Below the pieces are notes generated by a model. That model had not been told where the DNA came from and searched no databases. It saw nothing but the letters and a program-made list of their open reading frames with translations. 64,000 bases of DNA from Protonemura montana (lineage: Eukaryota; Arthropoda; Insecta; Plecoptera; Nemouridae): positions 11,645,021 through 11,709,020 of the forward strand of contig OX387602.1 in NCBI GenBank assembly GCA_947568835.1, given 5' to 3'. Of the stretch, positions 1-18,900 are shown in pieces. Every line of letters begins with the position of its first letter. The stretch's first letter is position 1. A program made the position numbers and the translations under genes.

Positions 1-3000
1 TCTCAAGATCTGAACGGTCATTGCACGTATCTCGTTCCAAATGGTGACAAGTAAAATGAGTAAGTTATTCTCAAAAACACATACACACAAATACACACTC
101 ACTAATTATAGCAAAATAGTGATGCAAATACTTTATACGACGAATAAATGCTAGATAATTAAAATTCAACCACAGCGCTCAGCTCATAGATTTATCAACC
201 AAGGCAAATTCTAAGCTCTGCCTCAAGGGAAATACGTATAACATTTAATATTAAAGTTTAAATTATTATCTCTGAGGTTAAGCAGCAATATAAGTGTAAC
301 ATCATTATCTCTTTGATAAATTATACCGAAGGAAAAATCCTAGCGGTTTTCCAACTCTCAAAGTCGAGGGCTGTATGATCTTAAAAGATGTAATTTCATT
401 CCACTTCAACTCACGTAATCAATGCCTTACAAGTTGGTAACAAGCTTATGTCATAGCCATGTTGGTTAATTGGAAACTTTGTACGTTTTTCATCTCGTTC
501 GATATCGAAATGACACGAGATTCCAGAATCCAGATCATCTGAGCTACCGTTGCATTCTATCAGCGATCAGACACCAACTAGTCTCCCACGAAGACATCGG
601 CCCACGAGCGACATGTGCATTCGTAGACGAAACAATCTTTGATAAGAAATAGGTTTTTGATCGAACCTGACAATTCCAATCCAACCCGAAACCTGGGGTT
701 GGCCCATGGCTCTGGACGGGAGAGGAACATATATCCCTGGTGCTGTGTAATGGGTATCTGTAGCGGAAACTTGCCTGCGGTGTTCAGACGATCAAAAAAT
801 ATTTCAAAAATAACATCCTTTTCAAAAAATATTCCTAGAACAACTTCACATGCGATTTTTTCGTAAAGTCTACATCTTATTTAATCACTTTTCTGGCTCA
901 ACGGAAAACAATATTTGGCAATACTTTGCTCGGTTCCAAGTTTCCCTTGATTTCAATAAGAATTCACGAAGCGTTAAACATTTCCAGCGGTTTGATTAAT
1001 TCGTAAACTAAAAGTTAGTTTTTCTTACCGTTTGTCCGGACCGGACGTCGGCTTCGGCGTCGGCGTCGGCGGGCAATAAGGGGCAGCACGCTGCCAGCGT
1101 TGGCGCTTTGGCGTGTTGGCGCCTCCTCCAGAGAGTCAAGAGAGCGACCCTGCTCCGAGACGGCGAGCTAATCTGTTACAAGGGAAGTCGTCGCGGTTTA
1201 GCTGGAAGCTCGCCGCTCAAGTACATGATACATGAGAGAGATATGAACCGCCCGTGCCAGCCCCCGTCTACGCTAAGGATGTGATACGAGCTGGATAAAT
1301 TGCGGTGAATTAAAAGGGTTACTATGTAACATGGTAATAAGGTTTAACTCTCTCATCGGAAGAGAACTGTTATATCCATGCAAGGAAGTGAACCACAAGA
1401 GAATTTAGATACGAGTTTTCCCAGCATTTCCATTTTCCCCTCCCGTGTTGTATAATATTATATATATATATACAAGCCAACTCCTAGTCGCTTGTGGATA
1501 GTCGTGAATTTTTGATGACCCTCATTTGGGGTTTTGTACTTTGGCCGGACGCATGCATGATGAAGGATTTGTCCCTGTGACTGGGGCACGGAATTTCACC
1601 TCACGACCACTGTCTCGGATGTTTTATTACTTTCTTCCAGCGGTGACACAATTGATTATATAAACCGCTTTGGTTCACAACTCTAGACCATCGATAACTT
1701 TCGTTAAAGGATTATGGATGGGAAAATTATTCCCTGCTTTAAGAAATGTGCTGCCGAAGAAAAAAATTAACGACCATTCAATAAAAGTCTCGAGATTCGA
1801 GCTCTCGATGATAAAAACAAGAAGTCCCATTCAATGACTGGCCAAAACTTAAGCTTTGGGCAATTTCAGATTCTTAATCGTCAATTAGGTCTTAAAATAT
1901 CATCCTCAGAACGCAACCATGTGGAAAAAGCGACAACATAACCTCAACTACAACAAGGAAAACAAACAAGCCTACACAATTGGCGTAACATTTTCATAAT
2001 GCAATGTCCATTTCCCAATGGAGAAGGACCATACCGCTACGAGGACCACGTTAGAGTATAAAGCTCCACAGTGGCGTCGGTTTAGTGTCGTGTCGTGACG
2101 GCGCTGGGAGACAACGTCGAACGGGACCAGGAATTCAACGTTGCGTCGTCACGTGACGTGTCTAAGGGTGGAATTGGACAAGGCTGAACAAGAGCGTATA
2201 AGGAATGACAAAACGAGTAAATGCAGCCGATTACTCATCCCGCATTTGCTATATCTTCCTTCAACCAAATACCAACGCTTGTTCCAACCGTAGTCAGGAC
2301 AAGGGGAAAAAGAAATCGTAGACTGTAATTTTTCTCAAAAAAAAAAAATGCCAGCTGAAATAACGAACCGTGAGGAAAACCACCAAGTAGAAAAATGTAA
2401 AAAAAAAATACGATGCGGACGTATGAAATGGCAATATTTATTTAAGATATTGTGCCCAAATGATATATCATTTCTTTCTGTAATTCGGGACATCAACAAT
2501 TTCCTAAAACTAGAATTCTTGCCAAGTTATTAATGTCTATAGAGAAGAGTGCGGTCTTCAAAATAAACTGTAGTTCTCAAAGATGTCTAGCGCACAATTC
2601 ACGGTCGATTAGAACGTTGTCCAACGAAGACTAATAAACTTGTTCGCTGTGTTCTGCTTGGTGTGACTTCAAGTTTATAATATTAATATATAAAATGTAA
2701 GCTTATTTTATTTGCTTGCCACAAGCGCAGGACTCTTGAGGTTGTGTATACGGTCACATAAAGGGCTGTTATATTTCGGTTATTAGAAGGTATGCGCGAG
2801 CGGAACAGTGGTCAAGAGAAGCGGTTGAACAATATAAAATAATAACAACTAAGTACGTCCGGGAGCACCTATACGGGTCGGTCAGTAAACTACCGTAAGT
2901 GCAGCTACATTCCCATCGTTGTCCAGTGAAATTACAAGTGGTCATAACCTGGCGTGCTTTTTGTGTGAATCTGTTGTGCTTACACAGTATCTAGTGCAGC

Positions 3001-6000
3001 AATTGTTATCGCTATCCATGATACAATTTACAAAATACCGGCAGCAATTCGTAATAAAAATTCTAGAACAAAGTCACTAATTGCAATTCTTTCTAAAAAA
3101 AATCTGACTCCGTTATTTATATATGGGTTGTTTCAGTTAGAGATATCTACCACAACTGTATTACTCACCCCTATTCTACTTCCATCCCATCTCCCTACCC
3201 AGACCAACCCTTGATGAATCTTCGTGATTAAAAGGAAAGATTTTTAGTTAACAAAGAAATATAATTAATTCTGATTATTCTACCTCATTACCCTCGCGTC
3301 CAAAGAAAATATTTTGTAATGTTGATACAAAATATACAATGTACAGAAAGAAGGAGGACGAATGGTTGAACTGTTCAATCTTCTGTGCCAGAAATGATTG
3401 TCTTGATTACCATTTAATCAGTAAAAATTAATTTTGTGCTTATAATCGATTAAAATGGTTAATTATCAAATTAGAAACGTATCATGTCTTCTTCCTTAAA
3501 ATTACAGTTTCGCTAGGGGCAGTGGAGGATGACTTTTAAAAAATTGGGTACAGTAGTTGACTTGGCCACATGTAGTTAAACGAGCAGTCAAAATACTGTT
3601 TTATTCCAATCGTAGTCGCAATTGTAAAATCGTCCAATTAAAACGAGAGGCATTGACGAATGTCTAATAGCCATGTTAACCTCCCCCTTAACACTCTCCC
3701 GTTAGCTAACTTTGCTAACAAAAGTTAAATCTACGAAACAAGGGCAAAACAGCAGCGCTCTTCAGGGACATTAAGAATTTAAAATTTAAATCTCATTTAT
3801 ATTTCGTTGGCTTATATTGTTATACAGTTTTGCGCTGGGTCTACACTTTCTTTGCTAGAGCCACCACCGCACCACAAGTTCTCTGGTATTATTTGCTTTT
3901 CTCTTGGTTTAAACTTTTTCCAAAGTCTTTTCATCATCTTAGTCTAGTAAAAGAAAATTTAACCATGAGCCTTCTTTTATTTAAATTGAACGAATGAAGT
4001 AACAACTTCTTTTTGGATACAATTTGTTTAACTCTTTTTACAGAGTTAAAATGTGAGAAGTAGCATTGGCAAATGGAAAACGGAGAAGAGAAGGAGACCA
4101 AGAGAGCATATTACACCGAGCAATTTACTATCAGCCTTAGCGTACAGGAACACCCTCTTAAAACTTGGGACTTTCTTTTCTTCTAATGAGAAAGAGAAAG
4201 AGAGAGATAGAGTTGGAAAGTAGATTTGTGAGAGATTTAGCCAAGGGAATATCCTAAACAACAAAGCCCTAGTCTCAAAGGAATAACCATGGTCCTTTCG
4301 TGCAGTAATACACATATATATATATATATATATTTCTAAATACACTAGCCTCGGCCATGTAATATTAGCCATTGCCATTCTAATTAACTAAGCGTGTACG
4401 GTAACTAGCAAGAACTTATATTGTATTGGTAGACTGCACCCTCGGTTGAGTGTTGGGGCAAGAACCAGCGAGGACAATCACAACAATTTTTAGCAAAAAA
4501 GTCTCGGCTACTTAGTTCGGTTAAGTTTGTGTTGATATGCTTGTCGGCTCGTGCATTTTGGGGCTTTTATGTCAAAGTTCAAAGCGCTATCCATTTACTT
4601 TATGAGTACGACAAGACGCCACGAGCAGTTGAATTAGATCTTGCATGGTTTTAAGCTGAGGCCACCCCTCATATATGTTAGTGAAACCGGTGAAAAGTAA
4701 CCCTACGCCAAACTGTGACAAGAGGACCAAAGCAGAGAAGGCCAACTACGTGGGCAACCAACCACATTTTCAAGTCCTTGAATTCCCTAATTCCTTTGTA
4801 CGTGTTTCTGGCGACAGGTGTTATTTTGCAATATTTTTCAATCTAAAATACATACATTCGCGAGTATCACAACACGACAGAGTAAATTTTAGCCATTCAT
4901 TGATTTGACTATTTTCTGCAGATCAGAATAAAGGTAGCACCTGGCACCTGGCACCTGCGTGCTCAGCAGAATACGAAAATATTGTACCTAGATATACTAT
5001 CATGTCGTCTGAGATTGACAGTTCGATTAGTATACATCCACGAACAGAATGTCATATGAAATACCAATTTTATGTAGTCTTTTATATTTTTAAATTGGTA
5101 AATAACCGACAGCGTTTTTTGATTTTTGAAACGCGTACTGCCCACAGATTCCAAAGTCATCCTATCAAAACAGCTATTAATGCAAATGTAGCGCAACTTG
5201 CAAAACTTTTTTGTCCATTTAACGTTGGCCTGGTGTGAAACATGGGACGGAGGGAAGGGGTTGATGCAGCCACGGGGACCCAAGTCGGCTGCTTCTGTAT
5301 GTTCGCCGATTACGCCGCCCAGCGCTGCATACCTAATGTCAGTCCGGCATTGGAACACAGAGACGGCGACGGCAGCGGCGTCGCGGCGCTCATAGTCACG
5401 TCGTCCCGGGCGCAAAGATTAAGGGAAAGGACGTCCCAGATGCGATGAGACTAGAATATTACATCAAAGCCGCACGAGGAACGGAGCAGGCATTTTTCAA
5501 CTCATTAACGTAAAATGTCAACGATCCTTTCGTGGCTCTAAGGAAGAAAACAACATGGTGGTTGATCTTACATAAAAAGCGAGCCGAGGGATTTTTATAT
5601 TTAGCGTTTTTTGAACGATTTATTACGGTGTGAGATGGATTTAAATGTGTTTGTTGTCTTCATTCTGCGCTGGAAGCGAAGAAAATGGGAAAATGGTTGT
5701 TACTGCGTGATATGTAAATTTCAACAAATTAGATAAAAAGTTTTGGGAGATGATGTTAGCGAAACTGCAAGCGCGTTTGTGTTTCTCTGAAGATTCAGCA
5801 AACACAAATAGGAGTGTCTTCGTGCTTCGTAAATAGCAACAACTTTACTCGTGAAGTGCTTACTAGAAATAATAGGGGCTTGGCGGTAGCTGAAAATCAA
5901 CATACTGTTGATCTTTGCCAAGTAGAAGTAGGAACATTTACAATATGCCTAAGCAAACTTATTCATGGTCGAAGATGACCAGCAGTCAGAATTAGGGGAA

Positions 6001-6475
6001 GTGGCCATTATTCTGAGTCTTTCTCAGAAAATTCAAAGAAAAGAGTTTGGTACTTCACAATTATACTACGCACGTTCTTACAATAAGTGCAACAATATAT
6101 TAATATTTTTTGTGGCCTTCCAATTAAATTTACTCGATTTGCTTCAAAACAGCTGTGCTGGACGGTGTGGCCGATATCACTACATACTCAACATCAAGAT
6201 CTCAAACCACCACATCCTGTACTATACGTGTACCATGATTCTGCGGTAACCATACGCTTTACACAGGCCCACAAAGGGTTGGGAGGGTCGGGGGCCTGAG
6301 CTTGAGATCAACCGCGATACATCTTCAAATTACCCAAAATGATAGTGTCCGTACCGAATCGCGTTTGAAACAGAAACACGACATTTCCCAGCTTTGATAA
6401 GAATGAAACCATTTGGTTTATAGGTATAGTTCGTGGCCCAGCGCAAACATTAAACGGTCTTTGCTAAAAATATAT
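1..6475. other. Gene-free stretch with scattered CpG-rich spots
   Basis: I see no supportable coding exon here. Open frames are short, or lie antisense in a local GC-rich patch (about 5240-5450). Three GC-rich patches stand out from AT-rich surroundings: 1035-1150 (GGCGTC-like tandem units near 1050-1072), 2050-2165, and 5240-5450. These could be promoter or first-exon remnants of a gene outside the window, but no splice-consistent protein reading was found. Short TA runs occur at about 1457-1473 and 4313-4333, and a small CCTGGCA-type tandem repeat near 4938-4958. Confidence 0.5.
2832..3000 (+). promoter_or_regulatory. Weak candidate core promoter
   Basis: A TATAAAA-like motif at about 2832-2838 is followed by an initiator-like TCAGT near 2882. 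The moderately GC-rich transcript-like stretch after it contains a CCGTAAGTG possible splice donor near 2893-2901. The TATA-to-initiator spacing (about 48 bases) is longer than usual, and no coding exon can be tied to it. It is listed only as a place to check for transcription starts. Confidence 0.12.
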
Positions 6476-6743
6476 GTCAAATGACTACTTTACCGTCAAA
6501 AATGGAGGATGCTACCAGGTGGATTCACCGTCGTTTCGAGTGTTATGAAATTGCGTATCGTTATTTCTCGCAGATTACTCGCATTTGAGACTGGATGCTG
6601 AAGACATCAACGATTGATATGCATGCATCGATATTTTAAGTCTTAATTATTTAATTGCAGAAGTTTTGTTTGGACGGCCGCAAGCGCCATCGGGTGGCAC
6701 CTATTGTTACCACTTGTTGCCGTCTCGTTTGCTCAGTAGAAAG
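6476..6743 (+). repeat. Dispersed repeat family R, copy A
   Basis: First of six related copies in the window (others near 26970, 34909, 35930, 37172 and 41505). The copy starts with a CAAATGACTACTTTACC-like segment followed by ATGGAGGATGC. It continues through an AT-rich middle holding a CGATTGATAT...ATCGATATT segment. It ends in a conserved GC-richer core (GCGCCATCGGGTGGCACC, TTACCAC, then GCTCAGTAGAAAG). This copy stops at the GAAAG of the core and lacks the 3' segment seen in copies D and E. No open frame and no clear terminal inverted repeats were seen, so the class is unknown. Confidence 0.8.
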
Positions 6744-8018
6744 ATGGCCATAAATGACACTTGTGGACAGTGGCGCCACCCCATTCCTGTCTCAAAAGTT
6801 ATGCTTTGGTGTTTATTCAAATTCAGCTCCTGACCGAAATTATATTATTTCAAAATTCAGTGTCGATATGTAGATATGAAACATTAGTCGGATCATTCTA
6901 TATAGGTGCAAAACAAAAACTTCAATAATTAATTCTCAAATCAAAAACAATGTAACTTGAGAGATATCGAGGTGTCATCAAAACCAGAGCATTCGCGAGT
7001 TCCCTGGAGAGCAAAATACTGTCAAAATACTGTCACAATAATGAATTGATTTGTGGTGTTTAATGAAGCACTATTTTGACAACAGTCCCTGTGGCACTGG
7101 TCCAGATGGCAATGGAATGCGTGGGTTCGCATGAGGATTATGACGAACCTTAAAAAGCAACGCGCGAGTGATGGATGTTGTTACAATTACTTCAATCCCT
7201 CCAAATGGTTTAAAGAATGATGGGCTCCCATCCAATACCTGACCCGGAGCAGTGTTGTTTCACTTGGGCGATTTCTTGAGAACCGGTGTTTCAATCACGC
7301 CAAACTGTTGGGGTTCTTCACATCTAGATTTTTTCGCGTTAGAAAAATGTAAGTTTCTGCTTCGCTTGCTCCACTCACACAGCCAAAATTAGCTATTGCC
7401 ATTTACTTTTGATAAAGGAAAAGATCAATCAGAATTCAGAACGTCCTGCATTTTTATTATTTTAACATGACTAAACGAGAAGTATTTTACTAAAATTTAA
7501 ACATGTCAAAAGACTTTAGGGCCATAATGTTAGATCAATAATTATGCACAATTCAGTACTTTTTACCTACTTGACTTGGACATATTTTCTAGGTCATAAA
7601 TCATGACAATATTTTCTTTTACCAATTGTTTCAATAAAGGTAGGTAATAAATTAAACAGGTAGGCACGAAAAAGTACCTTTTTATGAAATCCAGCCAGCC
7701 CATTCCTACCATACCATTCCATACCTTTAGACAGGGAATGTAGGGCATTGATACTAAAAATTCACTTTTGTATGGATCACGATTACACAGATTACATCTT
7801 CTTGCAATGTGCCCTCGAGTAAAATAAATATCTACCATTGCCACTGTCGCAGTAGCATATCATCTGCACAACCGGAATTAAGAATCACTCATTTCTAGAG
7901 TTCAAAGTTTGAGACTCTGGAGAGAACTAGGAAATGAAAGCAAATTTGCCAAACTTCTAGAGATTTTTGTCTGTAGTCATGCTGGGATTAAAGGGGAGCA
8001 AAGCTGTAAAAATGTGTG
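6744..8018. other. Intergenic stretch, nothing recognised
   Basis: AT-rich sequence with no coding exon, RNA gene or repeat that I can support. A 93-codon minus-strand open frame at 7563-7844 has no family resemblance and lies in low-complexity sequence. Confidence 0.5.
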
Positions 8019-8098
8019 GCTAAACCGGGATACAAACTCGCGAGATTCCAGGTTGGGTGCTATACCCGCTGCACTACCTCACTAGGGATACAGAAACA
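8019..8098 (-). repeat. tRNA-like SINE head, copy 1
   Basis: Read on the minus strand this has the order of a polymerase III internal promoter: an A-box-like TAGTGCAGCGGGTATAGC, then, about 30 bases on, a B-box-like GAGTTTGTATCCC. It is followed by GG...CACATTTTTACAG. The last part closely matches the element at 24524 (GTTTGTATCCCGG, then CACATTTTTTCAG), so the two are copies of one SINE-type family. The stems are too degenerate for a working tRNA. Confidence 0.6.
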
Positions 8099-8871
8099 GA
8101 ATCGCAGGGAACTCTGAAGGAGAAGAGGCAACCCAGCGAGGCTGGAGTTTGGGCGCCAGGAAACCATTACTCGGGCTGTTGTACCTGTGTAGCTGAAAAA
8201 CAATCCCAAAAAATCACACACATAGAATAACATTCAAGAATATATATTTTTTCATAACAAAGATATCTTTTTATTTAAATTCGAGTACAATGCAGCTCAA
8301 CCATTGATCTCTCGCCAGTGTTTGACGAGACCAAAGCGGGCTCCGAAGTCTCAATCTGACTGTCATCACCAAAGTCATGCTATCAATCGTTACAGAATAT
8401 TAATCATTCTTATTACAGTTTGGTAGTATTTGATTTTTTTTTTTTTTTGAATTAGAATGCGTAATAAAATATGTGTTTAGTAATATGATATAATTTGACA
8501 GTATGTTTACGTAGACTAACATCTATTTTCTAGTATAATATTTCCAGTGACACATCTTATAGCATGTAAACCTCAGAGCAACATGCTATACTGACAAGCT
8601 CACTTATTTGTCAACTTTACATACAAAATTATATTTTGCGATACCATACAAACTAGAGATTATTCTATAACAGCCTTCAAAACAGTTCACTACTTACTGA
8701 TATTAATAATCTTTTCATTGACTATTTCTTCAATTGGTAGTATTTATGTTTGTATATAATGATATAAAATAATTCATTACTATTTAGATGAAATCTGATT
8801 TAAATTGCAAACGCTTGTAATTCGCGGAGTGCTGTATTATTATCAACACTATAACCGTCTCAAGAATTGAT

Positions 8872-8943
8872 GCCCAAACGGGGACTCAAACCCCGATCTC
8901 CACCTATCGCGGGTGTTGCTCTAACCCATTGAGATACTTGGAC
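8872..8943 (-). repeat. tRNA-like module, left arm of fold-back
   Basis: On the minus strand the 72 nt fold partly as a tRNA. There is a 7-bp acceptor stem (GTCCAAG with TTTGGGC, allowing G-T pairs). A D-arm-like segment with the A-box motif TCAATGGGTTAGAGC follows. The T-arm CGGGG-TTTGAGT-CCCCG is fully paired and spans the B box. The anticodon arm is imperfect and the loop lacks the expected T33, so this looks like a tRNA-derived SINE head or pseudogene rather than a functional tRNA. Confidence 0.55.
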
Positions 8944-9238
8944 ACTGGCTTTTTGAGAAGATTTTAGTGTATTTGATGAGAATGACGGATCTCCAAGGAG
9001 TAGAACCATGAGGCTATGAATACTCACAGTCACTCTGATTCTGGTGACGCTATATCACGTCACAACCTGTCAAACTCGTATAACTCCAATTTGATGTTGG
9101 ATTCGTTGTTGTATTTACATGAAATCTGATTTAAATTGCAAATGCTTGCAATGCATGGGGTATTTTATTATAAACAACACTATAACCGTCTCAAAAATTG
9201 ATTGATCAAATACACTAAAATCGTCTCAAAAAGCCAGT

Positions 9239-9310
9239 GTCCAAGTAGCTCAATGGGTTAGAGCAACACCCGCGATACGTGGAGATCGGGGTTTGAGTCC
9301 TCGTTTGGGC
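9239..9310 (+). repeat. tRNA-like module, right arm of fold-back
   Basis: Same 72-nt module as at 8872-8943, in opposite orientation. The D-stem is GCTC/GAGC with AATGGGTTA in the loop, the acceptor stem pairs over 7 positions, and the T-stem is CGGGG/CCTCG with a G-T pair. The anticodon arm has mismatches at both ends. The few differences from the left arm look like post-duplication mutations. Confidence 0.55.
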
Positions 9311-9348
9311 ATCAATTTTTGAGACGGTAGTAGTGTTGATGATAATAA

Positions 9349-10612
9349 AATTAATTACTAGCCGGATTTAGGACTATTTTCTGAAATCCCACTATGTGCT
9401 TATAGTTACAAGTCAAAAAGACCAGATAAAGTATCAATTAAACTTGTGAATGGCATTAACAAAGTTTCTAGCCATGTCTACAATCTGTGTCTCAAACCTC
9501 TCCTAACAAACAACCTGGTGATTGGATGGAAATGGTACCATATAGAACCATTGATTGATCATCCTGTATGTATTATCTCCTCAAAAATGATGGAGCCTGC
9601 TTGAGATTCTCTGTCAAATTCTATCAAAATAGCCGCCAGCAACAAACTGTGTCTGATTCATTCTTTTACTCAGTCATCAACATTAATAGAGCAAAAATTA
9701 CTAATTTAAACAGTTAAACAATCTGTTTAAGTTAATGATAGTCATTAAACATCTTTATAAACTCTTCTACAGTTACTTTATAAAATAAATTTAGTTAAAA
9801 CATGAGGGACAGACCCAAAAATAAAACATTTATGTGTATTAAAAAACTAGTGGTATCGTTCGGAAATAGCATAAAAAAGTAAAATATAAAGGGACATTTT
9901 ATTTACTTGATGGTATTTTTGACCGGCCTGCTCTGTTGAGTTAGTAACTTGCTAAAAGCTCTACATGGGAGAATTCTTCAACTTAATCTACATGCTCGTG
10001 TCTTCCATGAGTTGCACCGCCAATGATTTCGGTTTGAACCAAGAGTGAGCAGCTCTGTCGGTCGAAGATGCTTATGTTGTATTTGGAGGTAACACATGGC
10101 CCATCGAACATGCAGGTCACCCTCGCTGCACTTTTGGTATACACCAGAGTAGCCAGTAAAAAAATCCATTGTAATTCTTAAGTGGAAGATCCTAGTTTGA
10201 AGATAAGAGCATGCTTACAGCAAATTAAAAATTTCAATATAATATACTGCTATGCATTATGCAATATATACTATGCAATTAAAATATATTGCTTACAATT
10301 TAAAAAAAAAACTGCAGATATAATTTATATTTATCAAATAGACTAATTCACTTATCACAAACCACGCATCGGATGCCCTGGTAAGTGTTTACATGTGTTG
10401 TTATTTGTTACTGGTTGTTGGTGTAATAGTCTACTTAAGCCATGAAATTGTAAAATTCTCAAGATTTGAACAAGCTTGGGATATTTCGAGAAGATAGTAG
10501 ATTTATAATATTATTGCACCTAGCTGCAAAGAAAATGTTAAAATAAGCTAAAGGTGCCCAGTAGCCAAGGTTCAATTTGGTTACTAGGTATTAAAATAGT
10601 GGCTCTCACTTT
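9349..10612. other. 3' flank of the PCMTD gene
   Basis: AT-rich sequence downstream of the PCMTD stop codon (the gene is on the minus strand). A minus-strand AATAAA lies at 9898-9903 and could end a long 3' UTR. No further coding exon is supported; the 63-codon minus frame at 9978-10169 has no recognisable similarity. Confidence 0.4.
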
Positions 10613-15984
<5,372 letters not shown>

Positions 15985-15992
15985 ATAAAATC

Positions 15993-18900
15993 ATGAACAT
16001 ACAACAAGAATTATTACCGCAGGCAAAGAGTGTGACAATTGGACTCTCTACTTCGCTAACTTCTGCAGACATGACAGAAGAAGTTGACATATTAGCATCT
16101 GCTCACCATTCATTGCTGAAGAACCCACCAAAATCTTCGAAGGTTTATTTAGTGAATATACATGGTCCAGGAGCGGCAAAAAGTGGCGGTCCTAGGCTGG
16201 GTTTAAACGGTATGAAAATCGGAACAATGAAATCCCTGAATACACGGCCCTTGGCACCTAAACCAGAGCTTTGTGAAGAAAAAAGCACTAGTAACAAGTC
16301 TTTGTTATTGAATTCCAACAAGAACAAAGTGTCTCAAAATGGGCTAAATGCAAATTTACCCAACTCAGGTTTCACTTCTTATGAAACAAAGAGTTTAAAA
16401 TCACTTGATTTTCAAGAATCAGTGCTCAAATCAACAGATGGACCAGCAGCTTCTAGTCTAGAAACTCCTGGCCCAGCTGGTGATTCAGTGTGTACCATAT
16501 CCAAGATTTTCTCTGTTAATTTACCAACAGTGATTGAAAACGATATAACGAATATAAAAGGAAAAAGAGTAATTACTTTCTCATCTGTGAAGTTTGGTAA
16601 AACACATGAAAATGGATCTATTGGTAGGTTTCTTTGTTAATATTTTACAATGAACATGATTGTAACGCCACAACTTGCAGCTTGATCACAAATGATAATT
16701 GTTTACAGATAATAATATTGGTCTAACACCACATGTGGAGTCTGTCACATCTCTATCGCCAGGTGCACAGATAGAAAATAAAGAGTTCACCAAATTAAAT
16801 GGACAACAGTTGGAATTAGGTAAGCTTTTAATGTAATAACTGGGTTCTAGAGTAGGTGGAAGGTCTTCATACACTTTCTAATGTTTGTCTTGCAACTTTG
16901 ACATGATTGACATTTTCCAGAACAACAAGACATTCTGCAAGAACCATTTGATCCTATTCTTGTATCGCAAGCACTCATAGCAGCAAACAGGAAAAAAAGA
17001 CCCAACATAATAAAACCTAAAGTCCCAAAGGAAAAGCCAAAGGATAACAAGATTCCATTTCAAATTTCTAAATATGATCCAAAGAAAAATTCAGTTGAAA
17101 TGGATCACAAAAAGTTGGAAACTAAAAATCATATGCAAAGTTTAGGCTTGAGTACATGTTTGAAGGAAACTGTTACCTCATTTTCTTTGAAAGAGGTCCA
17201 GAAAACCCCTCCTGGTATAGATGCTGATGAAGTGACCCTCGTGAAAATAAATGGGGCCTCTGAAGAGAAAAAAGTAATCGCACTTCTTGATGACGATGTT
17301 CATATCGAGATATTACCAGCAAAGTCTGATTCTGCACAGGCTGCAAGATCTGTTGATATCGACCCATTAAAAGTTTTGGATTGGAATAAAGAGGGTGTAG
17401 GAATCTTACCAGGAAGTGAGTTCAAGTTTTGCATGAATGAGTTTGGGATGATGGAATTGGTCGATAACGATGACAACGAAAAAGTAAGTGTGAAAAAAGA
17501 AATCTGTGAGTCGCTTAAACAAAGCAATAAATCAATCGAAAGCAAACATGATGTTCAGAAAGAAGAAGGAAGTAACATTGGCATAAAAGATATAAAAGAA
17601 GAAAATGGAACTGATGTTGACACATCTAAGAGTGATTCTGTTGATAGGATACCTATCAAAGAAGAAGTTGACATAGTCATCAACAGTCAAGATAAAGAGA
17701 AAATTGCAGACAAAATCAAAGATGACATTAAAAACATAGTCGATGAAAATGAAGCTGGGAAAAATGAGAACACATTCAACATAAATCATGAAAATAATGC
17801 AATTGCCAAAACAGATAATTTCGAAAAAGATGCACTACTAGAAGATAAATTAAAAGGTGATGAAAAAGATGAATCGCCTCTGCGTCCAGGGCCAGATGAC
17901 ATATTTTACTGCCGAGGTTGTGGTTGTTATGGCCTGGCTTCAGAGTTTGTTACTCGCGAAGCCTGTAGTACACCCTGTGATGAAATAGTTAAAGAGAAAG
18001 AAAAAGAGGAATTGGAACTGCGTAACTTGGTTAAAATGAGACGACTAAAACGCAAGTTGGACAAAGCAGATAAAGCAGACAAAGCAGATAAATCCGAGAA
18101 ACCTGGAAAAATTGCAAAACATGTACCCATCATAAGAAAAGAAGAGAGAACTGAACCATTTGATTCCATCAAATCAAATCAAGAATGGCACAAAATAACA
18201 CCAGGATCAACTAGGCTTCCTTGGCAGTTTGGAAGTAAAGGTTTTTCATGGCCAAAATATTTACATTTTTACAAAACAAAAGCTGCCCCTAGAAAACTTT
18301 TTAAATGTCCGTTACCATATTCGAAGAATAATTTTCGTGTGGGAATGAAAATGGAGGGAATAGATCCTGAACACGCTTCTCTTTTCTGCGTCCTAACGGT
18401 CTACGAAGTTATTGGTTACCGCATTAAGCTGCATTTTGATGGGTACCCAAACGAGTACGACTTTTGGTTGAGCGCAGATTCGTTGGACATTTTCCCGCCT
18501 GGCTGGTGCGACAAACACAACCGCATTCTCCAGCCACCAAAAGGTTACACACAAGAAGATTTTAATTGGTCTCCTTACTTAAAAAAAACCAAAGGATCAC
18601 CAGCTGCAAAAACTCTGTTTTACAATAAAGATGTTCCTGTAAGTACACAATTGATGCATAACATGGAATGTCAACAGCTTTAGAAAATAATTTAAACTGG
18701 GAAGAAATTCAGAAGTTCCATAAAATTTGTGCATATTCTTTAATCCTGGTTAAATTTCTAAACTAAGACTCTGAAACTATCTCTTATTTCCAGGTTGTCG
18801 TTTCTGGTGGCTTTAGGATTGGAATGAAACTGGAAGCTGTTGATCGGCAGAACACAAATCTCGTATGTGTTGCTACCGTAGCAGATATGATCGGCTCAAG

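Larger units (their letters stand above)
8789..9348. mobile_element. Fold-back element with paired tRNA-like modules
   Basis: Two arms of roughly 145 bases (about 8835-8980 and 9204-9348) are near-perfect reverse complements around a spacer of about 220 bases. Each arm carries a 72-nt tRNA-like module (8872-8943 minus, 9239-9310 plus). Each arm also has an outer ACCGTCTCAA-AATTGAT terminus. In addition an ~85-base block starting TGAAATCTGATTTAAATTGC occurs directly repeated at 8789-8871 and 9120-9203. The layout suggests a SINE inserted in, or duplicated by, a palindromic element. The mechanism is inferred. Confidence 0.7.

Noticed and set aside
4963..5415. 150-codon minus-strand open frame
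   Set aside because: It overlaps several open frames on the other strand in a GC-rich patch, has no recognisable domain and no supporting splice context; likely chance.
17100..18683. Treating the 527-codon frame as a complete gene
   Set aside because: The frame is open upstream to a clean acceptor at 16920 in phase with two earlier exons, and the MBT array continues across a GTAAGT donor at 18639.
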